Shown: positions 13,501 to 23,631 of the stretch, in pieces
Position numbering within the stretch: position 1 is the first letter of the stretch
How the letters are laid out: every line of letters starts with the position of its first letter
NCBI GenBank assembly: GCA_013397115.1
Contig: VWZW01002452.1
Coordinates: 12,755 to 76,754, forward strand
Length of the DNA stretch: 64,000 bases
Direction of reading: 5' to 3'
Origin: Edolisoma coerulescens
Lineage: Eukaryota > Chordata > Aves > Passeriformes > Campephagidae
Made by a program: the position numbers and the translations under genes
Notes under the pieces: generated by a model
The model's database searches: none
Told to the model about the DNA's origin: nothing
The model's input: the letters and a program-made list of their open reading frames with translations, nothing else

Positions 13501-16149
13501 TAACTCAAGTTGCAGCCAGTAGAGAGAAACACAAACATGGGTTTGACCTTGTGATCGGGTTTTGACGTCGCTAAAGGTCAGGCTCAGGAGCTTGGGCTCT
13601 TGTCTGTTCCCACAGCCTGGCAGGTGTAAATATTAGTTCTTTTCCTGTTAAAACCTGGAGCCTGATGAAGCCTGGGTTAGCTTTTGGAATATATTTCCCA
13701 CTTTGGCTAAGACTTTGCAGATATTGTAGTTGGTTGGATTTGGTTCTCCGTTGAAAGGGTCAAATAACAAACAAACCTCAGCCCAAACTATGAGTCTTTA
13801 CAATAAAAGCATTTTAGTTGAGTTTTTTAAAACGAAAAGTGCCTGAAATGACCTAAATCCAAGCTGCTTATGTACCACATACAGTTCTAAGGACCATGAG
13901 GCTTTGTTCAGGCTAGTCAGCACTCGGACACTTTCTGTTGATGCTGAGCCCTAGAGGAATGTAAAAGATTTATGGGAGTAGGAAATCCATTTTGTATGTT
14001 CACTTAATGCTCACAGAACACCAAGGCACAGAACTAAAGTGCCTCTTGTTCAGATTATGACAGTCCTGACAGTTCTAGACACAGTACCAGCCTCTGGCCC
14101 ACAGGCTTTTGTTGGCTGTATCCTACAATGTCAGCACATTCCCTCTTTCTCTCTTCCAAAACTTGAGTTGCTGCTAGGTGGTACCAAGAAAACCAGGAAA
14201 AGAAAAAACAGAAAATGAAAGAAGAACAGAAAGAGAATGTGATGCAGCTCCAAAGAAGCTCAGCTCCCCACAACATGTGCATTCTTTTATAACAGCAGGA
14301 ATTTTTGCTGGCTTCCAGGAGATGGTACAACTCAAATGGCTGTGTGCACCTGGAGGCTATTAAAGTGCTTGTTTTGAATGTACCTGGATTATCCTTGAGC
14401 TTTATTTAATCCCCTGAAGCCCACTTTAGGGAGCCTCATGATTTCTGTCAGCTGCCTTGCTGGTGGTTCAGCATCTACGGAAGGCAGCTGAGGTGGTGGT
14501 GGAGTCCTGGTGGGGTTCACTGCGATCTGGGACCTCCACGTCCTCATTTACTTCTGAGGGCTTGATGCTCTTTTGTGCCAGTTTCCCACTACTGGGGAAC
14601 TCAGTGATCATGGAGGATTACAAACCTGGCAGCAAAACTGGAGCTGTTTTGCTGAGGAGGAGGTGCAGCCAGGCAGTTCATCCCACACACACCTTTTCAT
14701 CCAGGCAGCCTCAGTCCAAGTGACTGCCACCACAAACAACTCAGGCTGTTCCTGGTACCCAGAGGAATTTATCCCTGATGGTGCACTTTGTGGGGAAGAG
14801 TTTGTTCCCAGTTTTAGCTGGACCAATATCCCTGGTGGGGCTGGGATTCAGCTCCTGTGGATATCCCAGGAGAAGGATGACACTGAAAACCAGCTCCTAC
14901 CTAAATGTGAATCCCTGATGTGTTTGATCAGACCTTTATTAATAATCCAGCAGGTCAAAAGACAGTTCTGCTTCCTCCCTGAAGGGTTGTTCTGGGAGCA
15001 GAGAGCATGAATGTAATCATTCCACGTAGAAACAGAAAGGATCCGTCTGGTTTTCATCCACATCCTCTGTCACAAAGCTCTTTGCCACCCTTAGGGAAGA
15101 TGAGCAGTGGAATGGTGTCACGGCAGGTACTGCACTGGTTTTAGTTAACAGAGAATAAAAGGAACAAGGCTGAGGAGAGAAAGGCAGATTTCTGTCATGT
15201 TGTGGAATTTAAAGGGAATCCTGGCTGGAGGACGGCGAGCTGTGCCCCAGTACTCCTGTAAAAAGAGACGCCAGGAAAAGCAGTGGTGTGTGTCTAAGAC
15301 TGCTGCGTTTGGGAAGGGAAAGGGCAGCAAATCAGAGAGCACAGAACCTGGGTGTGTGACCCTGAGCAGAGCAGGGCTGTGGTGGCAGGACAGGCGCTCC
15401 TGCAACGTCGTGTGAGTGACTGAACGAGCGCGAGAGCGCCGATACATCAGTGAGATTAGACTGTCAGCGAGATACGGTCACTTAATCTCCCCCGATAGCC
15501 ACAGCCAACGTTTGGTGCTTCTGATAGAGATCTGCAGTTCATCTGTTCTCTGTGAGGACAAGGAAGCAGCAAGCTGGGCGTGACTTCTGGCCGCTTCTCC
15601 TTTGCTTTGCTCTTCTCAGCCTTGGGCAGCAGTTCTTTTGGGGGATTTCTTTCTCCCTACAATCTGTACACTTTCCTTTTGCAGCTGGCTGGTGTTTGGT
15701 CACCTTCTCTTGGGTCTGATGGCACTGCTGGGAGCACAACCCAAGAACTGTGCTAAACCATGACACCATCTCAGTTCCCATATCCCTGAAATGTGTCTCC
15801 TGAGTATCTCCAGCCAAAGGGAGAACAGACCAGTACGGCACCAGACATGTGTTACACTGTGTAGAGTTTACCAAGTGTGTAGTATCACCCACAGACTGCT
15901 CTGTGGTGTAGACAGTACAGAACAGCCTTTACATTGTGCCCTGGCAGAGTTATTTTTGCCTTGATGTGCCGAATTTGCCAGGCAGAATCCTTCTGGGAGG
16001 CAGGAACTCCTGCAGCCTCCATGGCGTTGTGCCGGACAGTCGGGAGGGGAGCTGTGCAGGACTGTAACCACGCATGGTGTGTGCTCTGAATGCTAACATG
16101 AGTTTGGTGTGTTTGTTTCCTAATCCAAACAGAACGTCGGAAGCCTTGA
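4524..16149 (+). CDS. DDI2: DDI2, ubiquitin-like aspartic protease (exons 2-9; 5' partial)
   Basis: Coding exons: 4524-4653, 5655-5885, 7772-7898, 9710-9837, 10380-10508, 11264-11367, 11778-11967 and 16133-16149, all with GT/AG borders. They sum to 1056 nt, or 351 codons plus stop. With about 47 codons in the missing exon 1 this gives the usual ~399-residue DDI2. Exon 2 is the second half of the UBL domain (IVYAERPLTDN, LKDGDVVILRQKE). Exons 3-4 hold the helical domain (LDNPALLREMLLANP, NPPLAEALLSGDLEKF). Exons 5-8 form the retroviral-type protease fold, with active-site FVDSGAQ (Asp codon 9831-9833, Gly codon split between exons 5 and 6) and LLGLDMLKRHQCSIDL. The tail IADQELAEAIQKS is followed by the tiny last exon encoding ERRKP-stop. 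Family knowledge: a cytosolic/nuclear homodimeric endoprotease that cuts highly ubiquitinated NFE2L1 to activate proteasome genes and helps clear RTF2 at stalled forks. The canonical protein lacks the C-terminal UBA of yeast Ddi1. Confidence 0.96.
8135..8331 (+). mobile_element. CR1 LINE 3'-end fragment
   Basis: Lies in DDI2 intron 4. Shows the CR1 3' blocks 'ccctgtgagggcggtgagg', 'cagagaagctgtggctgcc', 'tccctgcccatggcagggg' and the terminal 'ccaaaccattctgggatt'. Same subfamily look as the copies at 23632 and 43005. Confidence 0.9.
9710..10508 (+). other. DDI2: DDI2 exons 5-6: protease active-site region
   Basis: Exon 5 (9710-9837) encodes QQNIEENMTIAMEEAPE, then GQVVMLYINCKVNGHPV and the catalytic D-S of the D-S/T-G triad. 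The glycine codon is interrupted by the intron (G|GT). Exon 6 (10380-10508) continues AQMTIMSQACAERCN and ends at IIGRVHL. The catalytic aspartate and flanking flap-side residues look intact, so the enzyme should be active. Retropepsin-like aspartic proteases work as dimers with one Asp per subunit; this gene encodes one such unit. Confidence 0.93.
12281..12320. repeat. Two perfect 20-bp tandem copies
   Basis: Unit ccgggatcacgctgtggtgg at 12281-12300 and again at 12301-12320 (last base differs). It lies within DDI2 intron 8. No function is visible. Confidence 0.9.
13160..13235. repeat. AT-rich simple sequence
   Basis: A run of tatata/tatcta motifs inside the AT-rich part of DDI2 intron 8. 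Low-complexity DNA with no gene signal. Confidence 0.85.
16133..16149 (+). other. DDI2: DDI2 canonical terminal exon start (ERRKP-stop)
   Basis: The acceptor aatccaaacag is followed by aacgtcggaagccttga. The single G left by exon 8 plus AA gives Glu, then R-R-K-P and stop at 16147-16149. The human DDI2 tail ends in a very similar E-R-Q-K-P, so this is the conserved short C-terminus. Transcription presumably continues through the RSC1A1 frame as 3' UTR. Confidence 0.88.
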
Positions 16150-16288
16150 TGCATGTAGTGTGTGTTTACTGCAGCTGGAGTGGGCCACAGACCAGGTATT
16201 TAGAGCCACCCGTTCCAGTTTGTGCTGCCACGGTGCAAACGGTGCTTCTGCCGTGTCCTGACTGCTCCTTTCCTTCTGTCTTCCGTAG

Positions 16289-18174
16289 AGAATAGTGACA
16301 AAGAAACTACCTCACTGGAAATGCCCTCATTACCAGCTTCTGATGGGTTTCAAAATCCAGTCCAGTCTTCAGGACTAAATTCCAAGATCTGTAATCCCAC
16401 AAATCAATTACTTGATCGTTCTGTCTCTGCCCCTGCTTCAATTTGCTCATCCGAATCCAGCCTCGCAGAGCCCATTGATCCTAGAGCCGTCAAGACTTCT
16501 GACTCTTCACCTGAACACCAGATAACCCCAGAAAAAGAACATCCTCTGGTATTACAGCATCATTCCAATAGCTCTTCCTTGGCAAATAATGACCCCTCTC
16601 CACACACCGGGGATGGAACCTGCTCCAGTCCAGCTTGCCTTTCACAGAAGACACTCAAAGAAACATTTAGTGCTGACATTTTAAAGGAATGTAATGCTGA
16701 AGGGCAAGATCGTGGTCAGGAACATCCTCTGGAAGTGACAAAAGTCAATTTGGCTGACACTGCTGCCAAGCACAGGCAGGATAAAGATGTCTGTCTGTCT
16801 TCAGAGCAGGAGCAAAAACATGAGCTTCCCACAGACCCTCGGACGTGCAAAGAGCCAGAAAAGGAACATCTTGAGGAGCAAACTGAGACAACTGACCCAG
16901 AATCTCCTTGCTGTGTTGGTGGGGTTGAGAAACCTTCTGTGGCAGAAGCCAAACAGCCAGAAAATCCTCCCATGGAAATGAGAGATGGACTGGAGAGAGC
17001 AGGTCTTTCCTGTGTGAAAGGGAGTATCCAACTGTCAGCCTCCTGTAGCCATGTGCACATGGAAGCCTCCATGGAAGTAGATGCAGTGGAGCAGGCTGCA
17101 GCTGAAGTGCAGAGCTCAGCAAGGGAGCAGAAGCAGCAGACTGAGAACAGACGTATATCCAACCTGAACTCGGATGCCTTCTCCATGGAGGTAGAGGTGC
17201 TGAAGTCTCCATCCTCCTTGAGTGATCCACTTTCCACCAGTGATGTCCTGCAGTCTAAAAGCACTAGTGAAATTCCTGCAGAGTATCATGATTTGGCTAA
17301 TTTGGCAGCAGACAGCTCTTCCCCCTCCAGTGTCCACCAGCTGGACACGGATCCAGGGAGACCTTCAGAAGAGCCGTATTTCCCTCTAGCATCAGCCTTG
17401 AAAGAGCTTCACGAACTCTTGGTTATCAGTCGGAAAGGAGAATGTAAGATCCTTGCCTCAGAAGAAGTCTCACAGCTGGAAATGGTTCACAGAGAGCCAG
17501 CAGTGCAGCAGAAGGGGCTTCCTGAAGGTGAGCGGAAAGGCTCGGATCCAGCCAGCCAGGAACAGAGCTGTTCCTTCGCTGAGGTGAGGTCTGAGGGTGG
17601 AGGAGCAGAGGGGAGCCAGCCTTGTTATTCTGGCAGAGAACATGTCAGCACTGGGCCCATCAGTGCCGGGCAGCCTGTGCTTGGGGGAGGTGCTTTAGAG
17701 AGGCAGAAGGGTTCACGTAAGAGCGATGTGGTCGTGGCGAGTTCTGCAGCTGCCCCTGGCCAGCAGCAGAGCCCAGAGCAAGGGGAGGTTTTGGCAGGAG
17801 GTTCTCAGAGTCCACCTCGTCCAACTTTGGAGCAAAGCACACCTGTTTCCTCCACACCTGCTTTGGGTGAAGGTGCACCGCAGGACACTCAGAGCCTGTT
17901 GATAGGAACACCTGGGAGAAGTGGCAGTGCTGCTCCTGAAGGTCCATGCCTGGTAGGTGGGAGGGAGGAACCACCGCTGAGCCCACCAGCTGCCTACACC
18001 ACACTGACCACAGGGGCTTCTGCACCCCCCGCTTTCCCTGCGGCTGATGTCGACCGGATCCTCGGTGCTGGTTTTACCCCGCAGGAAGCTCTCGAGGCCT
18101 TGGAACAAGCGGATGGAAACACAGATCTTGCTCTTCTCATTTTGCTAGCCAAGAGCATCGTTGTTCCCACATAA
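16289..18174 (+). CDS. DDI2: Alternative terminal exon fusing DDI2 to the RSC1A1 frame
   Basis: A second good acceptor (pyrimidine-rich tccttctgtcttccgtag, ending 16288) lies 140 bases after the canonical DDI2 stop. Joining exon 8 (phase 1, ends with G) to AG|AATAGT here gives Glu-Asn-Ser-Asp and runs open for 1886 nt to the RSC1A1 stop at 18172-18174. The fused product would be about 974 codons from exon 2 on, or ~1,020 residues in all. The phase match is seen directly; use of the splice is inferred. DDI2-RSC1A1 read-through transcripts are known in mammals. The product would carry UBL, helical domain, protease, a long polar (probably disordered) linker and a UBA domain. Confidence 0.7.
16321..18174 (+). 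CDS. RSC1A1: RSC1A1, regulator of solute carriers 1 (intronless frame)
   Basis: Starting at the ATG at 16321 (MPSLPASDGFQNP, aligned with the human start) the frame is 618 codons including stop. That gives 617 residues, the same length as human RSC1A1. Most of the protein is Ser/Glu/Gln-rich and low in hydrophobics, so probably disordered. Conserved islands include the start, ASALKELHELLVISRK near residues 359-374, and a C-terminal UBA domain at about 573-614 (DVDRILGAGFTPQEALEALE, then GNTDLALLILLAKS). Family knowledge: RS1 is reported to lower plasma-membrane SGLT1 (SLC5A1) by a post-transcriptional route at the trans-Golgi and to affect SGLT1 transcription. Gln-Ser-Pro tripeptides, implicated in that activity, occur at codons starting 17770 and 17806. 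No separate promoter is evident. It may be translated as the last exon of DDI2 and not as its own gene. Confidence 0.9.
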   Translation: MPSLPASDGFQNPVQSSGLNSKICNPTNQLLDRSVSAPASICSSESSLAEPIDPRAVKTSDSSPEHQITPEKEHPLVLQHHSNSSSLANNDPSPHTGDGTCSSPACLSQKTLKETFSADILKECNAEGQDRGQEHPLEVTKVNLADTAAKHRQDKDVCLSSEQEQKHELPTDPRTCKEPEKEHLEEQTETTDPESPCCVGGVEKPSVAEAKQPENPPMEMRDGLERAGLSCVKGSIQLSASCSHVHMEASMEVDAVEQAAAEVQSSAREQKQQTENRRISNLNSDAFSMEVEVLKSPSSLSDPLSTSDVLQSKSTSEIPAEYHDLANLAADSSSPSSVHQLDTDPGRPSEEPYFPLASALKELHELLVISRKGECKILASEEVSQLEMVHREPAVQQKGLPEGERKGSDPASQEQSCSFAEVRSEGGGAEGSQPCYSGREHVSTGPISAGQPVLGGGALERQKGSRKSDVVVASSAAAPGQQQSPEQGEVLAGGSQSPPRPTLEQSTPVSSTPALGEGAPQDTQSLLIGTPGRSGSAAPEGPCLVGGREEPPLSPPAAYTTLTTGASAPPAFPAADVDRILGAGFTPQEALEALEQADGNTDLALLILLAKSIVVPT

Positions 18175-18470
18175 CTGTGGAAGAGGGAGCTGACTGGGGG
18201 ATCTTTTCTTCTACAGGAGTATCTCAATTACACACCACAATGGACGAGCAGAATGTTGAGCCAGATTTTAATTATTTGCAGCCAAAGTAACACATCTCTT
18301 GTCTTTCACTCGTTAGATTTGGGCTTTGAAAAGAAAGAAAACGTCCTTGCATTGTGTGGACAGGATAGCTTTTAATCATGCATACTGGATTAAAACCACT
18401 GGTTTTATTTAAATGTACAATTTTAGAATGAGCTCCAATGCTTCGAATAAAAAGCAGCAGCCACTGCGCT
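18175..18470 (+). other. Proximal 3' UTR of DDI2/RSC1A1
   Basis: AT-rich, non-coding sequence directly after the RSC1A1 stop. It contains a first AATAAA at 18446-18451. The downstream flank is not strongly GU-rich, so this site may be weak compared with the one at 22487. Confidence 0.55.
18446..18451 (+). terminator. Candidate proximal poly(A) signal AATAAA
   Basis: AATAAA about 270 bases after the RSC1A1 stop codon. The hexamer is certain; use is inferred. Confidence 0.45.
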
Positions 18471-18761
18471 CACCGCCCTGTCTGGCACAAAGCAGGTTGT
18501 GACGGGAATTGGCCACACGTGCACAGGACGGGAGGTGCACACCAAGTCCAGTGTGGAGTCTGGATTTGTTGCAGCTCCTTGTAACCCAACATCCAGCTGT
18601 TGAAATTATTCTGGCAGCTACTAAAGGTGTGTAGATGCTCATGGATGTGTAAGGCTTTGCCAGAGGAGCGAGGGGGTTTTTTGGGAGTGTGGGTTTTTGC
18701 GTGTGCACAGGGAAGGCTGATGCTTATTTTTGCCAAACCCTTTTATGCTTTGATTTAGAGT

Positions 18762-18812
18762 TGGACTCAATGATTCTTGTGTGTCCTTTCCAACTCAGAA
18801 TATTCTGTGATG
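18762..18812 (+). mobile_element. Short CR1 3' tail
   Basis: About 50 bases with the CR1 ending 'gttggactcaatgattctt' and 'tccaactcagaatattctg', terminating tgtga. Heavily 5'-truncated. Confidence 0.75.
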
Positions 18813-21800
18813 CTCTTGGGCCAGTGTGTTTCAGTTTACAACATGGGGATAGAAGAAGGGAAGGGATAGAACTTGGTGCTACCAAAACTTATAAGATACG
18901 TTTTAACTTATTTGGAGATGTATTAACTGTAGGGATGGGGGGAGAGAAAAGGAGTAGTGACGTTTTTTTCTAGCCTTGCCCACATCATGTTTTTCCTCAT
19001 GCAAAAAGAACAAACTCAACCACTTCAAGGCTAAATCTTAATGATGAATTTGTTTAACAAACCAGCTGTGTGTTATGGCTCTAAATCTCCTTGTGCCCAG
19101 GGAGGAATGAACTTCATCTCAGTGGCTCCAAGCAGGGCTGTGATTGGAAGAAGGAAGAATCTGCTTTGCTCTGGTTTTTCTGGATGTCTGAGGTTGATCA
19201 GCCTCTTGGCTGTGGAATGCCATGGCTGGGGGTTCTGATCTTACACCTCCTCGAGAGCGAGGGCTCCCCAACAGGGTTCACAAAACAAATGCACTGACGT
19301 GGCTTCTGCGTTACAACCATCGTGGCCTTCTGGGATATCTCTGGTGAGTCACCTGCGTGGTGAGCCCTCACTGAGGCTGTGCTGTAGGAATCCCTTTCCA
19401 GATGCTTTTTGGGGGAGGATGAACTGCTTTGTGATGCTCTGCAAAGCCCCAAAACTCTGTTGGGGCTGGGGAAGGGGAAGGAAAGCGTGGCTGAAGCCAA
19501 ATTTTAAGTAGGAACTTTGATTTAGTCCCACTTGCAAATCTCAGAAGTGGCTTTGTGTTAGGTGTTCGTCTTGAACTTGACGCGTTTAGCTCCAGCTAAA
19601 CCTGGAGCGATGGCTCAGCAGCACCAGACACATTTTTGTTCATGGCTTCCATGTGGTGGTGTCGTTGTCTCAGGCCTGTGTCCTGGTGTTTGTGTTCCCT
19701 GTTGCTTTAGCAGGTCTCCTATATGTGTGCTGGGCTGTTTTTATGCAGGTGGCATTTAAAAACAACACAGATTTGGTTTCATCTGTCACCTCACAGCAGT
19801 TTGTGCTGTCGTTGAGTGCCAATGTCAGATTTGCCTCAGACACGTGGGCAGCCAGGAAATCCTTTGGAGTAATGAAGGGCTTTAAGGCATTCTGCTGTCA
19901 AATGGAGCTTTTCCATGAGCTGGGACGGTACCATCCACACCTGGAGCTCCCAGACAGGTTTGGCTTATATCCCTCTGCTTGTGATGCCAGCAGCCAGCAC
20001 TGCTCCACGTGGGAAGCAGTGCTTGGCTGTCTGCAGCAGCATCCAGTGATTCACTTGAGGCTCTGCTCAAAATTAGTTACTGAGGCCAGACTGCGCTTTC
20101 TCATCTTCACCGGGCAGGTGGTAGAGTTACCCCTGCTGAAGGTTTGGTTTAAAATTCTCCTTGCAATGAGCACCTCAAATCAGCAGAAGCCCCTCTGTGA
20201 AGGGCAACGCTTGAGCTGGTACAGGAGTACAGTATCAGCAGGTCTCTCTAGAAGCCTTAGGAAATAGCATCTATCAGACCAATTCCTGTCTGCATCTGGT
20301 TCACCATCAGAAGCAGCAGCAATGAGGCTCCCAGCTCCCGGATCCTGAGTGACTTCAGATGGCTGAATCTGCTCCCGATTTGCACCACGGGGCTTGGTGA
20401 GGTGGCCCTGGGAGCAAGGGAACACAGGAGCCAGGGGCAGGTTGGCTCTCTTGGATCTGAGAGAGCTGAACCTGCGCCCTTTGCCTGCGGGTGGATCTAC
20501 TGCCAGCTGCTTGGAGCAGCAGACGTTGGCTACTCAGTGTTAGCTACTCAGTGTTGGCTACTCAGTGTTAGCCCCTTGTATCACCCTCCCTGTTTTAGAA
20601 GCCGTTGCTCAGCTGGGCCAAGTGGTGCTGCTCTGCACCAAGCTGGTGACAGGCTCTGCTCTCACGGCCACGCTGGCTTAGGCTGCACATACAGAATTTA
20701 TGCTATAAAAGCTTTAGAGCATCAGCCAATCTGCTTCAATGCTCACTTTTATTCCTTGTCAAATATAGGTTTTGAATCCCGCCCTCTGCCAAAGCTGTAT
20801 GGAAGCATTTATCCATAGGGCTAGAATTCTGTGGGTAACTCTCCAAACTGCTAGAAACAAGCCCTGACCCCCAACTGATAAATATTTCTAAAACTCTATT
20901 ATCAAGTAGATCCAAGCCTGGTGATTTAAATCTCTTAACTTCCAAGCCTTGCTTTGAATGAATGGCTATGTGCTGCTAAATTAGGGAATAATTTTTTTAG
21001 GAGCAAGATTTAGTATAAAATTGGGGCAGTGGTGAGTATTTAAGGTTAAAATAAAATGTAACAGAATGTGTGTTTAGCGAACGCTGTCTAAAAGTTGTCT
21101 TTGTTTCAACGTGTGTCCTCTCTGCTGCATGCACACGCACATCCTCTGTTCAGCCTGTGCTGACCTGGCCCACAGAGTGGGAGTATTTCTAGGGAAGGAG
21201 GGATGGCAGAGTGCTATGGCTTACTGGCTACAGTGGGGGATAAAGGTACAACAGCTGTTCAGGTTTCCAAGGAGCCAGGTATCCCAGCCTCAAATCAGGC
21301 ACTTCGTTCTTTTCTCTTCCCCCTCCTCATTAACCACTGCTACAGTGTCCTAATGTCACATCACTTAACAAAGGGATTTCACCATGGGAGTCCAGCTCTA
21401 GAGAATAAAGCAGTGCTTGGAAGCTGCTTTGTAAAGCTGCCAGCACCTGTGGGGGCCCATGTGGGTCTGTAGAGCTTCTTTCTGGGTGTTGTGCCCTGGA
21501 GCCAATCCTGGTTTCTGAGATTTACTTTTTTCCTTAAAAATACCGAAGGAATTCACTTGGCCTCTTCCTGATTGTGTGTTTGTGTACGAGGCCGCAGGTG
21601 AACATAGAGGTGATGTTTAGTGAAATCCCAACATCTGGAAGTTCCTGGGCATGGGTAATTCTGACAAGAGGAGGGAATATTCCTGGTGACGGTCCCTGGC
21701 ATGTTGACCTGCTGCAGGACAGAGCTGAGCTACGCTGTTACCGTGACAATCTCTGCCTCCTTGCTGTGTATGTTCAACTTTCTATGTAGACACTCGGTCT

Positions 21801-22486
21801 CCAGGACTGTTAACCTTGTATGTCCTCCGTGTTCCCCTCTTCCTTCTCTCCCTCTTGCCGTCTCCTCTTCTCAAAAGTAGCAATATTTAAGTGTACTTGC
21901 TGAATGCTCAACTCCAGATCAGTTTTCTGTAAAACTGTGCCATTGACGAACAAAAGGAGGAGCAGGTCCTAGAGGTTTCTTCACCAGACTTGGACTTCTT
22001 GCCAAATGGCTCCCCAGAACTCTAACAAAAATTCAAAGAGGAGAAATCCAGAGGTATTTCTGCCTGCCTCTCTCGGAAGTCAGCTTGGGAAACGGGGTCG
22101 GTTTCATGTACATCATTCCCCTCTGAAGCGCTCAAGAGATTTCTTCCTGCACTGTGTAGACGAGGCTTAGTCTGTGATCCAAAGCACAGCGGTTTGGGTC
22201 ACACTTTGACTGATGCTTCAGAGTTTTACAGACTCACTTAGGGAACTTGAGGGAATCAATACTCAGGAATCCTAAAGCTGGTTGCGTTTTGTGTCACTGA
22301 CTCTCGTGGGCTGAACACGCTGCGGCCTTGCAGGCGGCTGAAGAGAGGAGTGGGTGTGTCATCAATGGGATGTGGTTCTGCCCAAAGTAATACACACTTG
22401 ATTCTTTTTTTGATTTTTTTTTTAATATTGGGGGACTGTTTATCAACAAATTATGTGTAAAAAAAATTTGATATTTAAAAAAAATG
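18813..22486 (+). other. Probable long 3' UTR / non-coding stretch downstream of RSC1A1
   Basis: No exon with recognisable homology on either strand. AT-rich with scattered poly(A) signals (for example AATAAA at 21404-21409). One uninterrupted 204-codon frame on the + strand (19653-20267) has no recognisable domain. The stretch ends at a strong-looking poly(A) site near 22490, so it may be the distal part of the DDI2/RSC1A1 3' UTR. Confidence 0.45.
20526..20571. repeat. 14-bp tandem repeat, 3 copies
   Basis: Unit ttggctactcagtg / ttagctactcagtg at 20526, 20540 and 20554. Alternating G/A at the third base. Non-coding context. Confidence 0.88.
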
Positions 22487-22492
22487 AATAAA
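22487..22492 (+). terminator. Candidate distal poly(A) signal with GU-rich downstream element
   Basis: AATAAA preceded by a very AT-rich region (22400-22486) and followed about 15-40 bases later by ttgcttggttggtctgtctg, a good GU-rich downstream element. Orientation is +, consistent with the end of a DDI2/RSC1A1 transcript. Confidence 0.5.
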
Positions 22493-23631
22493 CACTTTAT
22501 CATAATGTTGCTTGGTTGGTCTGTCTGTATTTCTGAGGTTGGCAGCTCTGCACTCAAATCCTTCTCTGCCTTTTTCCCCAAGCCAATTGATTTTCCTTAA
22601 CATAAATGCTGCCATTTTGAAAATAACGAGTAGATCTGTGGGTAAAATGATTCCAGTTGGGAGGGCCCGAGAACAGGTATGAGAAATTCCTGTATTCCCT
22701 TTCTTTGGGGATGGGCTGTTGGGTCCTTCATGGAGGACTTGGAAGAGCATCAGAGTAAACATAAAATGTAGCACTTGGCCACAGCACTGTCTGCTGGGAA
22801 AGTGAACGGGACACTCCTTGTCTCCTACCTAAATACCTCATTTCCAGCCCAATTAGCAGATGGTTCTGTTTTTCTGGAGCTGGAAGCTAATTTCTTGGGA
22901 AATTTTAAAAAATGGCATTTAAATCCCTGGAAAGCTCATGAGAGTTTTAGTTAGAAATAACTTTTTTGAAGTCCCATTCTCTTAGTGTCACGTAGTAGAA
23001 CAGGTTTTAGAAGGGAGGAGTAGAGGATGTTCCTCCTCTGAAACTTGGGGTATAGTCACTAACCCTGAGTTCCTCTCATGGAGGAGCAATTCCTTTCTCA
23101 GATCCAGAAAACTTCCACTTTTCCTTGAGACAGCACTGAGGTTTTGGCCATTTTAAATCCCTCCTAACCAGAGCTGTCGGTGCTGGTACCAGGTGAGAGA
23201 GACACAAACACAGTGGGTTATGATTCAGTGGCTGTAACAAACTGGGCAGTGGTTTCTTCCTCACATGTTCAGAGCTCTGCACGTGATGCTGGTGTCACTG
23301 TTAGAGCTAAGTGAGCTCATTAATTACAAGGCAAAACTACATTTTGAATTCAGCTCTCAGGGTGGGAAAAGGGAAGGTTTGATGCGTGGGCTGCTTCAGC
23401 CGTCTCGTACATTGGCCAAAGGGTTGCTGCAATTTCTTCTGGGAGATGATATAAGGACTGAATGCTCTGGTTCAAAACTATTTTGAGCACTTGGGCCTTG
23501 TTTGTTCTGCTTGATGAAGATGGTTTTATTTTGGTAATGTATAAAAATGAAGATTAATGACATGGTTGTGTTCATGTTTGGGATTGTCCCAGTCTGAATT
23601 GGCCTGATATTCTGAAGCTGAACAAGGGTAG

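Larger units (their letters stand above)
11968..16132 (+). other. DDI2: DDI2 intron 8, with a 2-kb AT-rich, repeat-free block
   Basis: The donor is gcag|gtacc at 11968 and the acceptor for the canonical last exon is aaacag at 16127-16132. Between about 12470 and 14450 the base composition becomes clearly AT-rich with no recognisable CR1 and no coding match. It contains a TA-rich stretch at 13160-13235 and an AATAAA at 13802-13807; another AATAAA is at 15154-15159. If exon 8 were not spliced, the frame would continue 23 codons past the donor to a stop at 12036-12038. Confidence 0.6.
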
